Of a stretch of DNA of 51,088 nucleotides, positions 17,401 to 25,295 are shown piece after piece. A model generated the notes under the pieces. It was not told the origin of the DNA. It saw nothing but the letters and a program-made list of their open reading frames with translations, and did no database searches. Both the position numbers and the translations under genes were made by a program. The first letter of the stretch is position 1, and each line of letters opens with the position of its first letter. The DNA lies in NCBI GenBank assembly GCA_019912685.1, contig JAIOII010001593.1, forward strand, positions 1-51,088. Direction: 5' to 3'. The DNA is from Kofleriaceae bacterium. Its GTDB lineage: Bacteria; Myxococcota_A; Polyangia; Haliangiales; Haliangiaceae.

Positions 17401-20400
17401 GCGGGTGCGACCACCGGCTTGGCCGTCGCCGTTGAGCTCGGCGCCGCCCGAGAGTGCTCACCCGGCGCCGCTGGCGCCGCGGGCCGTGCGATCAGCTCGA
17501 CCGGTGAGCCGTCAGGCCCGACGATACGGTACCGGTGCCCGCCGTCGGTCTGCGGATGCGACTCGATCGTCACGCCCGGCTTCCGGTAGCTGTCGAGCAC
17601 CTTGGCAACCTGGATCTGGCTGCCCTCGTAGACGCGGCCGGGCACGACCGTCTCGAGCCCGAGCTGCGCGGGCAACGTGCCGCCTTCGAGCTGATCGAGA
17701 CCGCCCAGGTGCTTGCTCGTGCTCCCGACCATCGCCTTCACGACCTCGGGCTCGAGGCCCATCCGGTGCAGCTCGGCGGGGGTCTTCGTGCTCAGCTCGG
17801 TGTAGAGCGCAAGCTCGGCTTCGAGGTGCGCGCGCTCCTGGCGGAGCAGCTCCAACGCGAGCGCGGGGTTGGTCTTCGACTTCTTGACCTGGCGGGCCAG
17901 GGACATCAGCGTCGCGTGCTGCTTGACGAGCGCGCCGCCGCGAGCACCGAGCGCCTTGAGCTGAGCCATCGGCGTCTTCGCCAGCCGGTTGAGCACAGCG
18001 GTGCCGATGACCTGCGCGATGCCCTGCACGCCCTGCGCCTCGATCTCCTCGGCCGACAACGTACGCCCTTGCTTGCGCAGGCTCTCGACCTCGGCGCTGG
18101 CGAGCATCACGCCGGCCATCACGACCGAACGCCCCGTCAGCTCGACGCCCTTCGCCGTGTAGTAGCCGAGCTTCCCGCCCTCGGCGCCACGGCCAACGGC
18201 GGCGCCCAGCCGCGTCGCCTTAAAGACCGAATCGAAGCCCTTCAGCGCCCCCAGCATGGCGAGGTTCTGGCCGACGTCCGACACGAACGCCTCGCCGAAG
18301 CCGCCACCGTTGAGCAGCGTCGTGGCGATCGACATCGTGAGGGACTCGGCGAACAGGCCGACGCCGGTCGCGAGGAGTCCCTCGCCAGCGAGACCCGTGA
18401 CGAACCCACTCGCCGCCGAGCCGACGCCACCGCTCACGACCGCGGCGATGATCGTCACACCGATGATCGTCGCGACCTGGAGGATCGCCGCCTTGGTCTG
18501 CGCGTCGTCGATCTCGTCGTAGGCATGGCGCAGAAACGCCTGGATCCCTTCGTCATCGCCGAGCGCGGCGAGCTTGGCGCGCAGCTCAGCAAGCGTCGAG
18601 TCGACGAGCGCGTGGGCCTTCGCCTCGAGATCGGGATCTCCGCCCTTGGACTCGATCCACGCGAGCCGCGCCTGCGCGTCCTTGTTGGCCTGGAGCCAGC
18701 GACCGAGGATCTTCGACAACCCCATGCGGAAGCGGTTGCCCGCGCCGCGCACGTCTTCGAGGTTGTCGATCTTCCCGACGGCCGCGACCCAGTCCGATTC
18801 TTCGAGCTTCTCTGCCGCGACCATCACCTGCTGGATCGCGCCGTAGTTGGCGACGAGCATCGCCTCGAAGCGGAAGCCGTCGACCTTCGCAACGAGGCGC
18901 TGGATCGCTTCGGGCGACGCCTTGCCCTCGCGGAGCTTGGTGCGCAGATCTGCGATCTCCAGGCGGATGCGGTCGCGGCGCATGGGCAAGGTGGCGCCGA
19001 AGGTCTCGGCGCTGCGCTTGCTCTGGGTCTTCGCGTCGCCTTTCACGTGCTCGGCGGCCTCGACGCGGGCCACGGCGTCGGCGAACAGTGCTTCGAGCGT
19101 GTCGAGCACCTGCGTCTGTTCCAGGTCGCGCGCCTCGGCGAGCGCGGCCTTGCCGGTCTCCGGCACGTGGGAGACGCTCGCGGCGCGAAGTAGCGCCTGA
19201 AGCCGAGCCTTCTGGCCAGCACTGACCTTGTCGGCCCACGGGTCGGCGGCGGCCTGCTGATCGATGTGCATCGCGAGCGCGCCGACGTCTTCGGCGATCT
19301 GCGTGAGCAGGTCGAGCTGCGCGCGGTAGACGACCGCGCGCGTGGTTGCCTCCTCGGCTCCCAGCGCTTCGAGCCCGAGGCGCGCGGCGTTGTGGCGTGC
19401 GGCGGCGCCAGCCACGAGCCCTTGGCCCGGCAGCTTCTCGGTCGCGAGCACGAGGCCGTTGAGCTTCTTGTCGATGGCGGTCCAAAGGCCGACGAGCTCG
19501 CCGGCCTCGGGCGCCTTGGCGCCCTTGGTGTCAGCTTCGGCGGCGGCGGCGTGATCGCCGAGCGGGCTCGTCGCGAGCGCGAGGACGTCGTCGGATGGCG
19601 GCGCCTTCCTCCGCCGCTCGGGGCGATGGCGAGCCGCTTCGGGAATCGTCGCGGCGACTTCCTCAGGGATGAGGTAGTAGTTGCCCACCTGCTCGATGCG
19701 ATGCGCCTCGGTGGGCGAGCCGAGGAAACGCGCCGCCATGGCCTCGCGGCTGGTCTTCGCCGGCTCGATCGGCTGGACGGCGTTCCACGGCGCGGGCGGA
19801 CCAAGCCAGCGCACCTGCTTGACCTTCTTGTACGCGACGACAGCGTTGGGATCAGCGGCGAGCTTGCCGCCTGCCGGCTCGACGGAGGCCGGATGCTCGG
19901 CGAACGCGCGGGCGACGTACCACGACAGCGGATGACCCGGGATCAGTTCGCTCGCCTTGACGTCCTCGGGGAAGTCGCCACGCTCGTTGGCGAGCACACG
20001 ATTGCGCTCGGCGTGCGCGATGTACTGCGCGGCGATCGGGGGCATGGCGTGCTTGGCGAGGACGTGCTCCAGCGCTTCGCCGACCGCGATGGCGACCGCC
20101 GGATGCCACGTCCGCGGCCCGCGCGGTCCATCGTTGAAGGCATTGCCGTCGTCGGGCGCCGGCTGGCCGGTCAGTTCGGCCGCCCACGTGCCAACGTTGC
20201 GCCCGTCGTCGGTCAACGGCCGTACTCCGTCGGCGATCTGAAAGAGGGTCCCGCGACCGTTGCCCGCGAGGCACGCGTCGAGGCGAAGGATCACGTCCCG
20301 CCCGTCACCGACGTCGAGAAGCACGCCGAGCTTCGCGACGAAGTCGTGCCAGCCTTCGATCCACCGCAGATCGGGATGCCCCGGCGAGAGCTTGCGCGTG

Positions 20401-21239
20401 AGCAAGAACGCACCAACCCCGTGGAGGAGAGACTTGTAGAACGATTGGAGATAGGCGGCGGCATTGACCACCGCGCTGCCGCGCGTGGCCTCGGTGAAGT
20501 GCCGCCGATCGCGATCGATCGTCTCCTTGTCCCGTGGTGCGAGGAGCGGACCGGCCGCCGTGGCGCGCGGACGCCAGCGCGTCGACGCCCCCTGCTCGGC
20601 GAACGTCACCGCGAAGTCGTCGGCGTCAGCCTCGGCCGCGCCGCGATCGTCGCCGAACGACGCGCCGCGCTTGGCGGAGATCTCCGTCGGACCGACATCC
20701 TGCTGGGCGACGTGCGCGACCTCGTGCGCGATGAGCTTCTTGCCCTCGTGATCGTCGGGACGGTACTCGCCCGCGGCGAAGTCGATGCGATGCCCTTCGG
20801 CGACCGCACGGGCACCGTGCGCGTCGGCGGTACGCGCGCCGCTCGGTCCCGCGTTGATGGTGACGTCGCCGAGGGATGCGCCAGTTGCAGCTTCGAGCTC
20901 GCCGCGAAGTCCCGACGGAAGGGCGCCGCCGTCGCTCGCGGCCCCGAGATGAAGTCCGAACGGATCGTCCGCTGGCGGTGCCGAAGGGGGCGCGGCTGCC
21001 GCCTCGACGGGCGCCTCCTCGGCGTCGAGCCCCAGCTCCGCGCCGAGGGCGGTCGCGGTGTCCGCCTGCGGGTCAGGTGCGCGAGAAGGCGACGACACGA
21101 TCTGCCCGGTGGTGCGCGGCAGCCGCGTCTGCATGACGGGGCCGGCACCCGCGCGGCCGGTGGGCGTGGTCGACACCGCGCCCGGCATCACCTCGGGTGT
21201 GGTGGACGGGGCGAGGCCCTTTTCCGCAACGTCAGACAT
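14496..21239 (-). CDS. Giant DUF4157 polymorphic toxin with zincin motif and methyltransferase-like tip
   Basis: This is a 2247-aa protein. After a disordered Pro/Ala-rich leader it has a DUF4157 domain at about residues 108-182, with the zinc motif HEVAH at 172-176 (KLIAHEVAHVAQQ). DUF4157 is known as a frequent marker of contractile-injection-system cargo. A long helical middle contains a hydrophobic segment near 913-937 (VATIIGVTIIAAVVSGGV) followed by Gly/Ala-rich helices, as in translocation regions. Near residue 1474 lies a second zincin-like motif, HEVTHGGFGVKDEY. The last 220 residues look like a SAM methyltransferase (LIVDIGVGRGSFAAELAARG near 2026, then GAVMVYGDVLSRPDML and GGTVEVQW). 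No signal peptide is present. The start overlaps the small upstream gene by 8 nt. Confidence 0.93.
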   Translation of the reverse strand: MSDVAEKGLAPSTTPEVMPGAVSTTPTGRAGAGPVMQTRLPRTTGQIVSSPSRAPDPQADTATALGAELGLDAEEAPVEAAAAPPSAPPADDPFGLHLGAASDGGALPSGLRGELEAATGASLGDVTINAGPSGARTADAHGARAVAEGHRIDFAAGEYRPDDHEGKKLIAHEVAHVAQQDVGPTEISAKRGASFGDDRGAAEADADDFAVTFAEQGASTRWRPRATAAGPLLAPRDKETIDRDRRHFTEATRGSAVVNAAAYLQSFYKSLLHGVGAFLLTRKLSPGHPDLRWIEGWHDFVAKLGVLLDVGDGRDVILRLDACLAGNGRGTLFQIADGVRPLTDDGRNVGTWAAELTGQPAPDDGNAFNDGPRGPRTWHPAVAIAVGEALEHVLAKHAMPPIAAQYIAHAERNRVLANERGDFPEDVKASELIPGHPLSWYVARAFAEHPASVEPAGGKLAADPNAVVAYKKVKQVRWLGPPAPWNAVQPIEPAKTSREAMAARFLGSPTEAHRIEQVGNYYLIPEEVAATIPEAARHRPERRRKAPPSDDVLALATSPLGDHAAAAEADTKGAKAPEAGELVGLWTAIDKKLNGLVLATEKLPGQGLVAGAAARHNAARLGLEALGAEEATTRAVVYRAQLDLLTQIAEDVGALAMHIDQQAAADPWADKVSAGQKARLQALLRAASVSHVPETGKAALAEARDLEQTQVLDTLEALFADAVARVEAAEHVKGDAKTQSKRSAETFGATLPMRRDRIRLEIADLRTKLREGKASPEAIQRLVAKVDGFRFEAMLVANYGAIQQVMVAAEKLEESDWVAAVGKIDNLEDVRGAGNRFRMGLSKILGRWLQANKDAQARLAWIESKGGDPDLEAKAHALVDSTLAELRAKLAALGDDEGIQAFLRHAYDEIDDAQTKAAILQVATIIGVTIIAAVVSGGVGSAASGFVTGLAGEGLLATGVGLFAESLTMSIATTLLNGGGFGEAFVSDVGQNLAMLGALKGFDSVFKATRLGAAVGRGAEGGKLGYYTAKGVELTGRSVVMAGVMLASAEVESLRKQGRTLSAEEIEAQGVQGIAQVIGTAVLNRLAKTPMAQLKALGARGGALVKQHATLMSLARQVKKSKTNPALALELLRQERAHLEAELALYTELSTKTPAELHRMGLEPEVVKAMVGSTSKHLGGLDQLEGGTLPAQLGLETVVPGRVYEGSQIQVAKVLDSYRKPGVTIESHPQTDGGHRYRIVGPDGSPVELIARPAAPAAPGEHSRAAPSSTATAKPVVAPAGPASATDALSPAGVPTLKESAASDVATVTSSLPALQSIEAVTGVNKGPAYEQGMADLRSFYANMETEAQRTNTSVRARQTDGGYAWNYGHDAQTFSHGVANFEIRVHLKPARGVGDAQLAHLRRQVHAGVDHHYNKKNLVVRGRDGVERRLHIEVTFVDDPSAAHIQVNAHPGNGYARVGDWFVEGNPTTHAHEVTHGGFGVKDEYVDWSGNAPDRYFPNSPGVHTDQSLMGDYWIGDAIRDNHADPATSVKPRHLDEIGGFVPPDAHTRENRPPPARHESAENTAMRQYLAGLSRTGGVPPPAPGRMADHTVAIGDFHGQARSERPDLTLSTVRTHVVNDLALIAPPDTRMLDDHTLAIEVGERAVEVSIVVGKEAGDAVTTHERLADGSFLVRVSPRARTADVTRALASELASIHGVVKGASGDVGPPKGLEGRAAELTVLLDNLDRSGGRGGEYLDGQQVAKDLQDVLRSLGIDASPDGRARLEAILGHDRPRLRRALMHLEGFQVRPTLGATSDLTGFAATREQHLEQLAKHVDGPDKSALLAVDDLALGAQLRMEEGHRFFDPINRGIKAAQQAGKLEQFLAHQSSMVETLNNAELSMGDRQAVLGAQLSKLLADPEMSAVVPFVDAAKARAAIQAIGPTDQAHGVMLLDPASGELNVAGKSRDAEGPRSLRDLMRLVDGANQAATENGLAIEYVIIVHPPAQRRDGGETSHVEVLARRRLRSRLPDRTSPGLPDPGGEGDLIVDIGVGRGSFAAELAARGDGDTIVQTEHINLAHAGQASRGLAGIADAGPLVTPGAVMVYGDVLSRPDMLRGTDAEAGREGIRRMFLNNISAHFKEPDSTKPDVADDYTPRALHLLENMADGGTVEVQWTDTPENAAGDPRGHIRGDLLARILKEQAAAMGRSITSSTAEPVPYDYTINASRRSQAGADALAEYEPPVPEHRMIITFHGSPRSRSRSSAP

Positions 21240-21654
21240 CAGCAGGCGCCTCTATCGTGCGGATCCGGTCCGACGTTGCGTCTCGGTTTGCGATTTTCGG
21301 AGCCGGATCGGAATGACGCACGGTTTCAGCTACTTCCGACCCATCGTACGAAGACGGCGCAGGGCTAGCCATCACCCGATACGGGTGATCCGGCGTGGTC
21401 TCGACCAGCCGCAGGGTGGTTGCCAGCTCCAGACCGATCCGAGCCACCGCCATGGCGTCGATCTCGCCGCGCTGGTGGTGGAGATCGAGGCGGCGGACCA
21501 TGGCCCGCGCAATCGCGCCGTGGAAGCAGATGTCGGCGTGCGCCGATGCGAGTGCCTGCTGATCGTTGCGCTCGGTGGCGTACGCGACCACGCGCCGCGC
21601 TCGGGTCACGGCGCGAAGGCAACGATGGGCGATCTGGGCAAGGAGCAGTTCCAC
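21232..21654 (-). CDS. Small helical protein, first gene of the toxin operon
   Basis: This is a likely 140-aa protein. The frame is open far upstream, but that part runs through the palindromic repeats and antisense to the FHA gene, so I start it at the GTG at 21654 (VELLLAQIAHRCLRAVTRAR). Residues 1-90 look like a helical bundle (AQIAHRCLRAVTRARRVVAY, ASAHADICFHGAIARAMVRR, MAVARIGLELATTLRLVE), followed by a polar tail. There is no clear ribosome site, which lowers confidence in the start. It overlaps the DUF4157 gene start by 8 nt, consistent with coupling, and could be a dedicated chaperone or adaptor. I recognise no family. Confidence 0.6.
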   Translation of the reverse strand: MELLLAQIAHRCLRAVTRARRVVAYATERNDQQALASAHADICFHGAIARAMVRRLDLHHQRGEIDAMAVARIGLELATTLRLVETTPDHPYRVMASPAPSSYDGSEVAETVRHSDPAPKIANRDATSDRIRTIEAPADV

Positions 21655-21694
21655 GTTTTGCCCAGAGTACGCAGCCGCTCCGAACGCCCCCCTC

Positions 21695-21792
21695 GATCCT
21701 GTGTCGATTCCGAGAAAACGCCGATCGACACAGGATCGCCCGCGGGGGCGATCCTGCGTCGATCCGCGTTCTCTCCCAATCGACACAGGATC
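21695..21792. repeat. Double palindrome (REP/BIME-like) in the divergent intergenic region
   Basis: Four copies of one 14-mer are present. GATCCTGTGTCGAT is at 21695-21708. Its reverse complement is at 21724-21737. A one-mismatch direct copy (GATCCTGCGTCGAT) is at 21750-21763, and a second perfect reverse complement is at 21779-21792. Each outward pair encloses exactly 15 nt. The two 15-nt loops match at 11 of 15 positions when one is reverse-complemented, so the element is two stem-loop units in opposite orientation, joined by a GC-rich 12-nt centre. The inner half (21724-21763) is itself a near-perfect 40-nt palindrome. It could be a dispersed REP/BIME-type element, a large operator between the divergent genes at 21654 and 21832, or a bidirectional transcript barrier. 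Confidence 0.9.
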
Positions 21793-21831
21793 CGGGAACG
21801 TTTCGCAGAACCGTTCGTATGCTGGTGCGAG

Positions 21832-22971
21832 ATGACCAAGTCGCCGCCGCGCACGCCACCGCCACCGCCACCGCACGCCCCGACTGGCCCGACCGACCCG
21901 AGCGGTTCCGATCGCATCGTGGTGCCGCTCCACTCGGCGCAGTCGATCGTCGGGCTTCAGATCTGCGGTACCGCGCGCTTCCTGCCGCTGCCGGCGAAGA
22001 ACGTCATGCGGCTCGGTCGCGGCGACGTCGAGATCCCGATCCCGGACGATGTGGTCGACCGCGACCTGATCACGCGCGAGCACGCGCAACTCACGCGGCA
22101 GGGCACTGACAACGGCACGTGGCTACACGTCGTCGATCTCGGCTCGCGCTACGGGACGTTCTTCGGCAAGGGCCGCGAGCGCGAGTTCTTCGTGAAGGCC
22201 GGACAGCGCTTCCGCGTGGCGAACACCGAGCTGATGGTGATGGACCGCCTGCTCACCGAGCTGCGTCGCGAGCTGGGAGGCTTCTTCGGCTACGCCGCGC
22301 ACGACGTGCTCGACGAACACACGCCGACGCTCGGGGCCGACGTCCCGGTCCTGCTCGTCGGCGACCGTGGCACCGAGCGCGGCCATCTGGCGCGCGCGAT
22401 CCACCACAACTCGCAGCGGCGCGGCAACGGCTTCGAGGAAGTGAAGGTGCCGACGGCGAGCCGCGAGGCGCTGACGCCGATCTTCCGCAAGGCGGATCGA
22501 GGAACCGTCTACGTCTCGCTCGACCAGATCGGCCCACGCACCGGGCTCTCGCGCCTCGTCGAGCTCATGTTCGATGGCACGTACGACGTGCGACCGATCA
22601 TCGCGGCGCGTGATCATCGCGTCGTGTGCGATGCATTGAGCACGGTCATGCCCCGGTTCTCGTCGGTGACGGTGCCGCCGGTGAGCACGCATCGCGAGGA
22701 CGTGCCCGCGATCCTCGATGCGATGTTGAAGGAGCGAGGGAGCCCGCATCGCACGGCCGAGCTGGCCGCTGATCGCCGCGCGGCGATGTGCAACTACGAG
22801 TGGCCGCGCAACCGCACCGAGCTGCGCGAGACCGCGGAGCGCATCGCCGCGCTACTCGCGCACGGCGGCAACAAGGTCGCCGCAGCGGCCTCGCTCAAGC
22901 AAGACCCGGAATGGTTCCGGCGGTCGCTGGCGAAGGTCGGCGCCATCGAGGTCAAGCGCCGTGGCGAGTAG
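21832..22971 (+). CDS. FHA-domain protein with degenerate NtrC-type AAA+ region and Fis-like end
   Basis: This 379-aa protein starts at the ATG at 21832 (MTKSPPRTPPPPPP). After the Pro-rich leader an FHA phosphothreonine-binding domain spans about residues 56-137, with the expected LGRG, TREHAQL and LGSRYGTF motifs. Residues about 172-330 follow the layout of a sigma-54 activator AAA+ domain, but the key motifs are eroded. The Walker A site reads GDRGTERGHLARAIH instead of GESGTGKE-type. The Walker B equivalent is GTVYVSLDQIG, and no GAFTGA loop is present. The C-terminus (YEWPRNRTELRETAERIAAL, then GNKVAAAASL) fits the lid and a Fis-like helix-turn-helix. It is likely a phospho-dependent DNA-binding regulator without ATPase activity, divergent from the toxin operon. 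Confidence 0.92.
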   Translation: MTKSPPRTPPPPPPHAPTGPTDPSGSDRIVVPLHSAQSIVGLQICGTARFLPLPAKNVMRLGRGDVEIPIPDDVVDRDLITREHAQLTRQGTDNGTWLHVVDLGSRYGTFFGKGREREFFVKAGQRFRVANTELMVMDRLLTELRRELGGFFGYAAHDVLDEHTPTLGADVPVLLVGDRGTERGHLARAIHHNSQRRGNGFEEVKVPTASREALTPIFRKADRGTVYVSLDQIGPRTGLSRLVELMFDGTYDVRPIIAARDHRVVCDALSTVMPRFSSVTVPPVSTHREDVPAILDAMLKERGSPHRTAELAADRRAAMCNYEWPRNRTELRETAERIAALLAHGGNKVAAAASLKQDPEWFRRSLAKVGAIEVKRRGE

Positions 22972-23800
22972 AGCGCGGGCCGCGTGGCCTCGAGATCCGG
23001 ACGCCGAGGCGACGACGTTCCTGGCGCCGATCATGGACGAGCTGACCACCAGCCGGGACGGTGGGCCGCGCGGCGTGCCGCGCATCAGCCTGTCGATTCG
23101 CACGCGGCTGCTCGACGCGCCGGCCAGCGTCGTCCCGTGGCTCGTGCGGTATGTCGAGACGTCGCCGGCACGCGGCATCGCCCGACGCGAAGACGTCGCG
23201 CGCTGCGTGCAACTGCTCGGCGCGCTCGGCGCATCCTCGGCGCTGCCGGCGCTGTTCGGCGTCGCCGTCAAGCTCGGCGAGGATCCCGAGGCGAATCCCG
23301 AGCGTGGCTCGTCGGTGTACGGCGCGCTCGGGCAAGCCTTCGAGGAGTATGGAGAGGCGATCGTCACGCCCCTGGTGCCGTTCCTCGCGGGCACCGAGCA
23401 CGACGTCGGTCAGCTCTTGGTGCTCGCCGGCAACGCGAGTGTGAAGGATGAGCGTCTCCTCACGCTGTTCGTCGAAGCGTTGGAGCGCTTCCCCTGCGAT
23501 GCGGCCACGGCGCTCCTCCTGCTCGGGGACAAGCGCGCGCTCCTCCCCCTGCGCCGACGTCTCGCGTCGCTGCCCGCGACGGGCGTCGACGATGCTTGGT
23601 GCCGCGCGGCCCTGAGTCTGACGCACGCCATCGAAGAGCTGGGCGGTCGCCTCGACGCGAGCGACCAGCGCCGCGCCGAGATCGCTCTGGAGACGCACCG
23701 CGCGCTATATGCCGCGCGGGCCGCGGCGGCGAACGCCCGCGACCAATCGATCAAGCGCTGCGGCGACAGCCGGAGAGGAGCCCACGGCGAGCGCGCATGA
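22961..23800 (+). CDS. Helical-repeat (HEAT-like) hypothetical protein
   Basis: This 279-aa protein starts with a GTG at 22961, 11 nt inside the end of the FHA gene, so the two are translationally linked. The body is an all-helical alternation of Leu/Ala-rich helices (LVRYVETSPARGIARREDVA, CVQLLGALGASSALPALFGV, TPLVPFLAGTEHDVGQLLVL, ALLLLGDKRALLPLRRRL), resembling HEAT/armadillo-like repeats used for protein binding. There is no signal peptide or catalytic motif. The C-terminal 30 residues are Arg/Ala-rich and may be disordered. A partner or scaffold for the FHA regulator is the simplest idea, from coupling alone. Confidence 0.85.
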   Translation: MASRARAAWPRDPDAEATTFLAPIMDELTTSRDGGPRGVPRISLSIRTRLLDAPASVVPWLVRYVETSPARGIARREDVARCVQLLGALGASSALPALFGVAVKLGEDPEANPERGSSVYGALGQAFEEYGEAIVTPLVPFLAGTEHDVGQLLVLAGNASVKDERLLTLFVEALERFPCDAATALLLLGDKRALLPLRRRLASLPATGVDDAWCRAALSLTHAIEELGGRLDASDQRRAEIALETHRALYAARAAAANARDQSIKRCGDSRRGAHGERA

Positions 23801-23995
23801 CCTGGCCGCGGGTGCGGCCACGTTGGCGGTCCGGTGAAGCGCGGTCCGGCCGACGGGCGCGGCAGATCGGCGAGCGCCACGCGACGCAGGTCGCGAGCGA
23901 GGCGCGTCGACTCTGGCGCTTATCAAGGGTGGTGAGGACAAGCGACCAACACGCCAGCGCATCCTCCCGTGCGCGCGGCGAGCCCCCTGTTGCTT

Positions 23996-23999
23996 GGAG
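23996..23999 (+). promoter_or_regulatory. Ribosome binding site deciding the sigma-factor start
   Basis: GGAG lies 7 nt before the ATG at 24007. It supports that start over the longer open frame to 23596, which overlaps the previous gene in another frame. The 206-bp gap before 24007 has GC-rich short inverted repeats (for example GGTCCGG near 23828 and 23843) but no convincing promoter. Confidence 0.6.
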
Positions 24000-24006
24000 A
24001 AGAGGA

Positions 24007-24696
24007 ATGGAAGCGAAGAAGATGTGTGACACCCCCGAATGGCGCGCGGCGTTCCGCCAGCAGATCACGCCGCAGACGATGCAGGCGGCGGTGCGCTGCG
24101 CCGAAATCGAGATCGCTCGGCTGAACAAGCTCGAGATCCCGATCGCCTGGGACGCCGAAGACCTGGTGCAGAAGACGATCACGGCGACGTGCGAAGGGCG
24201 GTTGGCCTGGGACCCCGAGGTCGTCGGCCTGCGAGCGCACCTGCGTGACAAGATCCGCCTCGCGTGTCGCCGGCTGCGCAGGCGGAAGCGCCGCGCCATG
24301 GAGGTGATGGCGGTCGAGCTCGACGCTGCCGGCGAGCAAGATGCCGTCTGGAACGATCCCGCGCTGACCGCCCCGGATACCAGCGCGAGCGTGGACACGA
24401 CCAACCTGGCGCGGAGGGTCGAGTCCGAGCTGTGGCGGCTCGCGGCCGCCGATCAGGCCGTGCTGCGCGTGATCGCCGCGATGGCGGAGGGCGAGACGAC
24501 TCTCGGCGAGCTGGTGATCGCGTCCGGCCTCGGCCCGCGGGCGGTCCTGAACGCAAAGGCGCGGCTCCAGCGCCTCGCCTTGCAGCTCCCGCCGGAGCTG
24601 CTCGCCGACGTGCGCGACGAGCTGAGTCTCAACGCATCCATCGATGGTTCGTGCGACGATGGGATGCTGGACCGTTCCGAGGACGGTCTGGAGTGA
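24007..24696 (+). CDS. ECF-like sigma-70 family factor
   Basis: This 229-aa protein has the two-domain layout of an ECF sigma factor. Residues about 39-95 resemble region 2 (WDAEDLVQKTITATCEGRL, then LRDKIRLACRRLRRRKRRA), with a basic helix suited to -10 recognition. Residues about 145-205 resemble region 4 (AAADQAVLRVIAAMAEGETT, LGELVIASGLGPRAVLNAKA), a helix-turn-helix. An acidic linker separates them, and an acidic tail of about 20 residues follows. It is somewhat longer than a minimal ECF factor. The next gene, starting 16 nt downstream, encodes an acidic protein that could be its regulator. The family call is moderately secure because both regions diverge from classic examples. Confidence 0.8.
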   Translation: MEAKKMCDTPEWRAAFRQQITPQTMQAAVRCAEIEIARLNKLEIPIAWDAEDLVQKTITATCEGRLAWDPEVVGLRAHLRDKIRLACRRLRRRKRRAMEVMAVELDAAGEQDAVWNDPALTAPDTSASVDTTNLARRVESELWRLAAADQAVLRVIAAMAEGETTLGELVIASGLGPRAVLNAKARLQRLALQLPPELLADVRDELSLNASIDGSCDDGMLDRSEDGLE

Positions 24697-24712
24697 CCTG
24701 GAGGGGGCACCA

Positions 24713-25273
24713 ATGCCGGACGACGATCCCAAGAGGAAGACGAAGGAGCCCGGATTCGTGGACCTGACGCTCGACGATCTCGACGAAGCGCTCGACGACG
24801 ACTACGACGAGAAGCGGACGGCCGACAACGCGCGCCGACCCACGCTCGACGAAGCCGAACAAGAAGCGCGATCGATGGACCTGCTCGACCGGATCTTCGA
24901 CGACAGCGCCGACGCGGAGATCGAGCGTGACGGCCCCGTGGACCAACGCGGCGTGCGTCTCGCGGCGTTCGCACATGGAGCGCTCGACGAGCTGGAGCGG
25001 CGCGGCTCTGATGGGCGTCCGGTCGTGGTGGACGAGTCCGAGCTGCCAGGCCAGCGCATCGTGCTCGACGAGCAGGAGGCCGCGACCCCGACCGGCATGG
25101 GCCCGGACAAGATCGACACCGCGCGGATCCGTCGGCTGGCACGACCGCAGCTCGTGCGGCTCGTGAGCCGCCTGAGCGAGATCCGCGGCGAGGCGCCGCC
25201 GTCGTGCGAGGGGCTCTCCGAGGAACAACTGCAAGACATGGCGCGACGACTGCGCGTGCCTGCTCAGGCGTGA
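24713..25273 (+). CDS. Acidic hypothetical protein downstream of the sigma factor
   Basis: This 186-aa protein starts at the ATG at 24713, with GAGGGGG a few bases before it. The first 60 residues are strongly acidic (VDLTLDDLDEALDDDYDE) and probably disordered. The middle is a mixed charged region (IVLDEQEAATPTGMGPDKID). The last 55 residues are helical and basic (ARIRRLARPQLVRLVSRLSE, EEQLQDMARRLRVP), like a small helical domain that recurs at the start of the next protein. There is no signal peptide or membrane segment, so it would be a soluble partner. An anti-sigma or anti-anti-sigma role is only a guess from its place beside the sigma-factor gene. Confidence 0.8.
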   Translation: MPDDDPKRKTKEPGFVDLTLDDLDEALDDDYDEKRTADNARRPTLDEAEQEARSMDLLDRIFDDSADAEIERDGPVDQRGVRLAAFAHGALDELERRGSDGRPVVVDESELPGQRIVLDEQEAATPTGMGPDKIDTARIRRLARPQLVRLVSRLSEIRGEAPPSCEGLSEEQLQDMARRLRVPAQA

Positions 25274-25295
25274 CTGCCGGGCCTCGCCGATCTCG

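Noticed and set aside
14496-21239. Claiming a complete contractile injection system here
   Set aside because: Only a DUF4157 cargo-like protein is present; no sheath, tube, baseplate or spike gene appears in the window.
15792-21368. Long plus-strand open frames antisense to the DUF4157 gene
   Set aside because: Shadow frames of a GC-rich gene; no domain, no ribosome site, and complete overlap with a well-supported gene.
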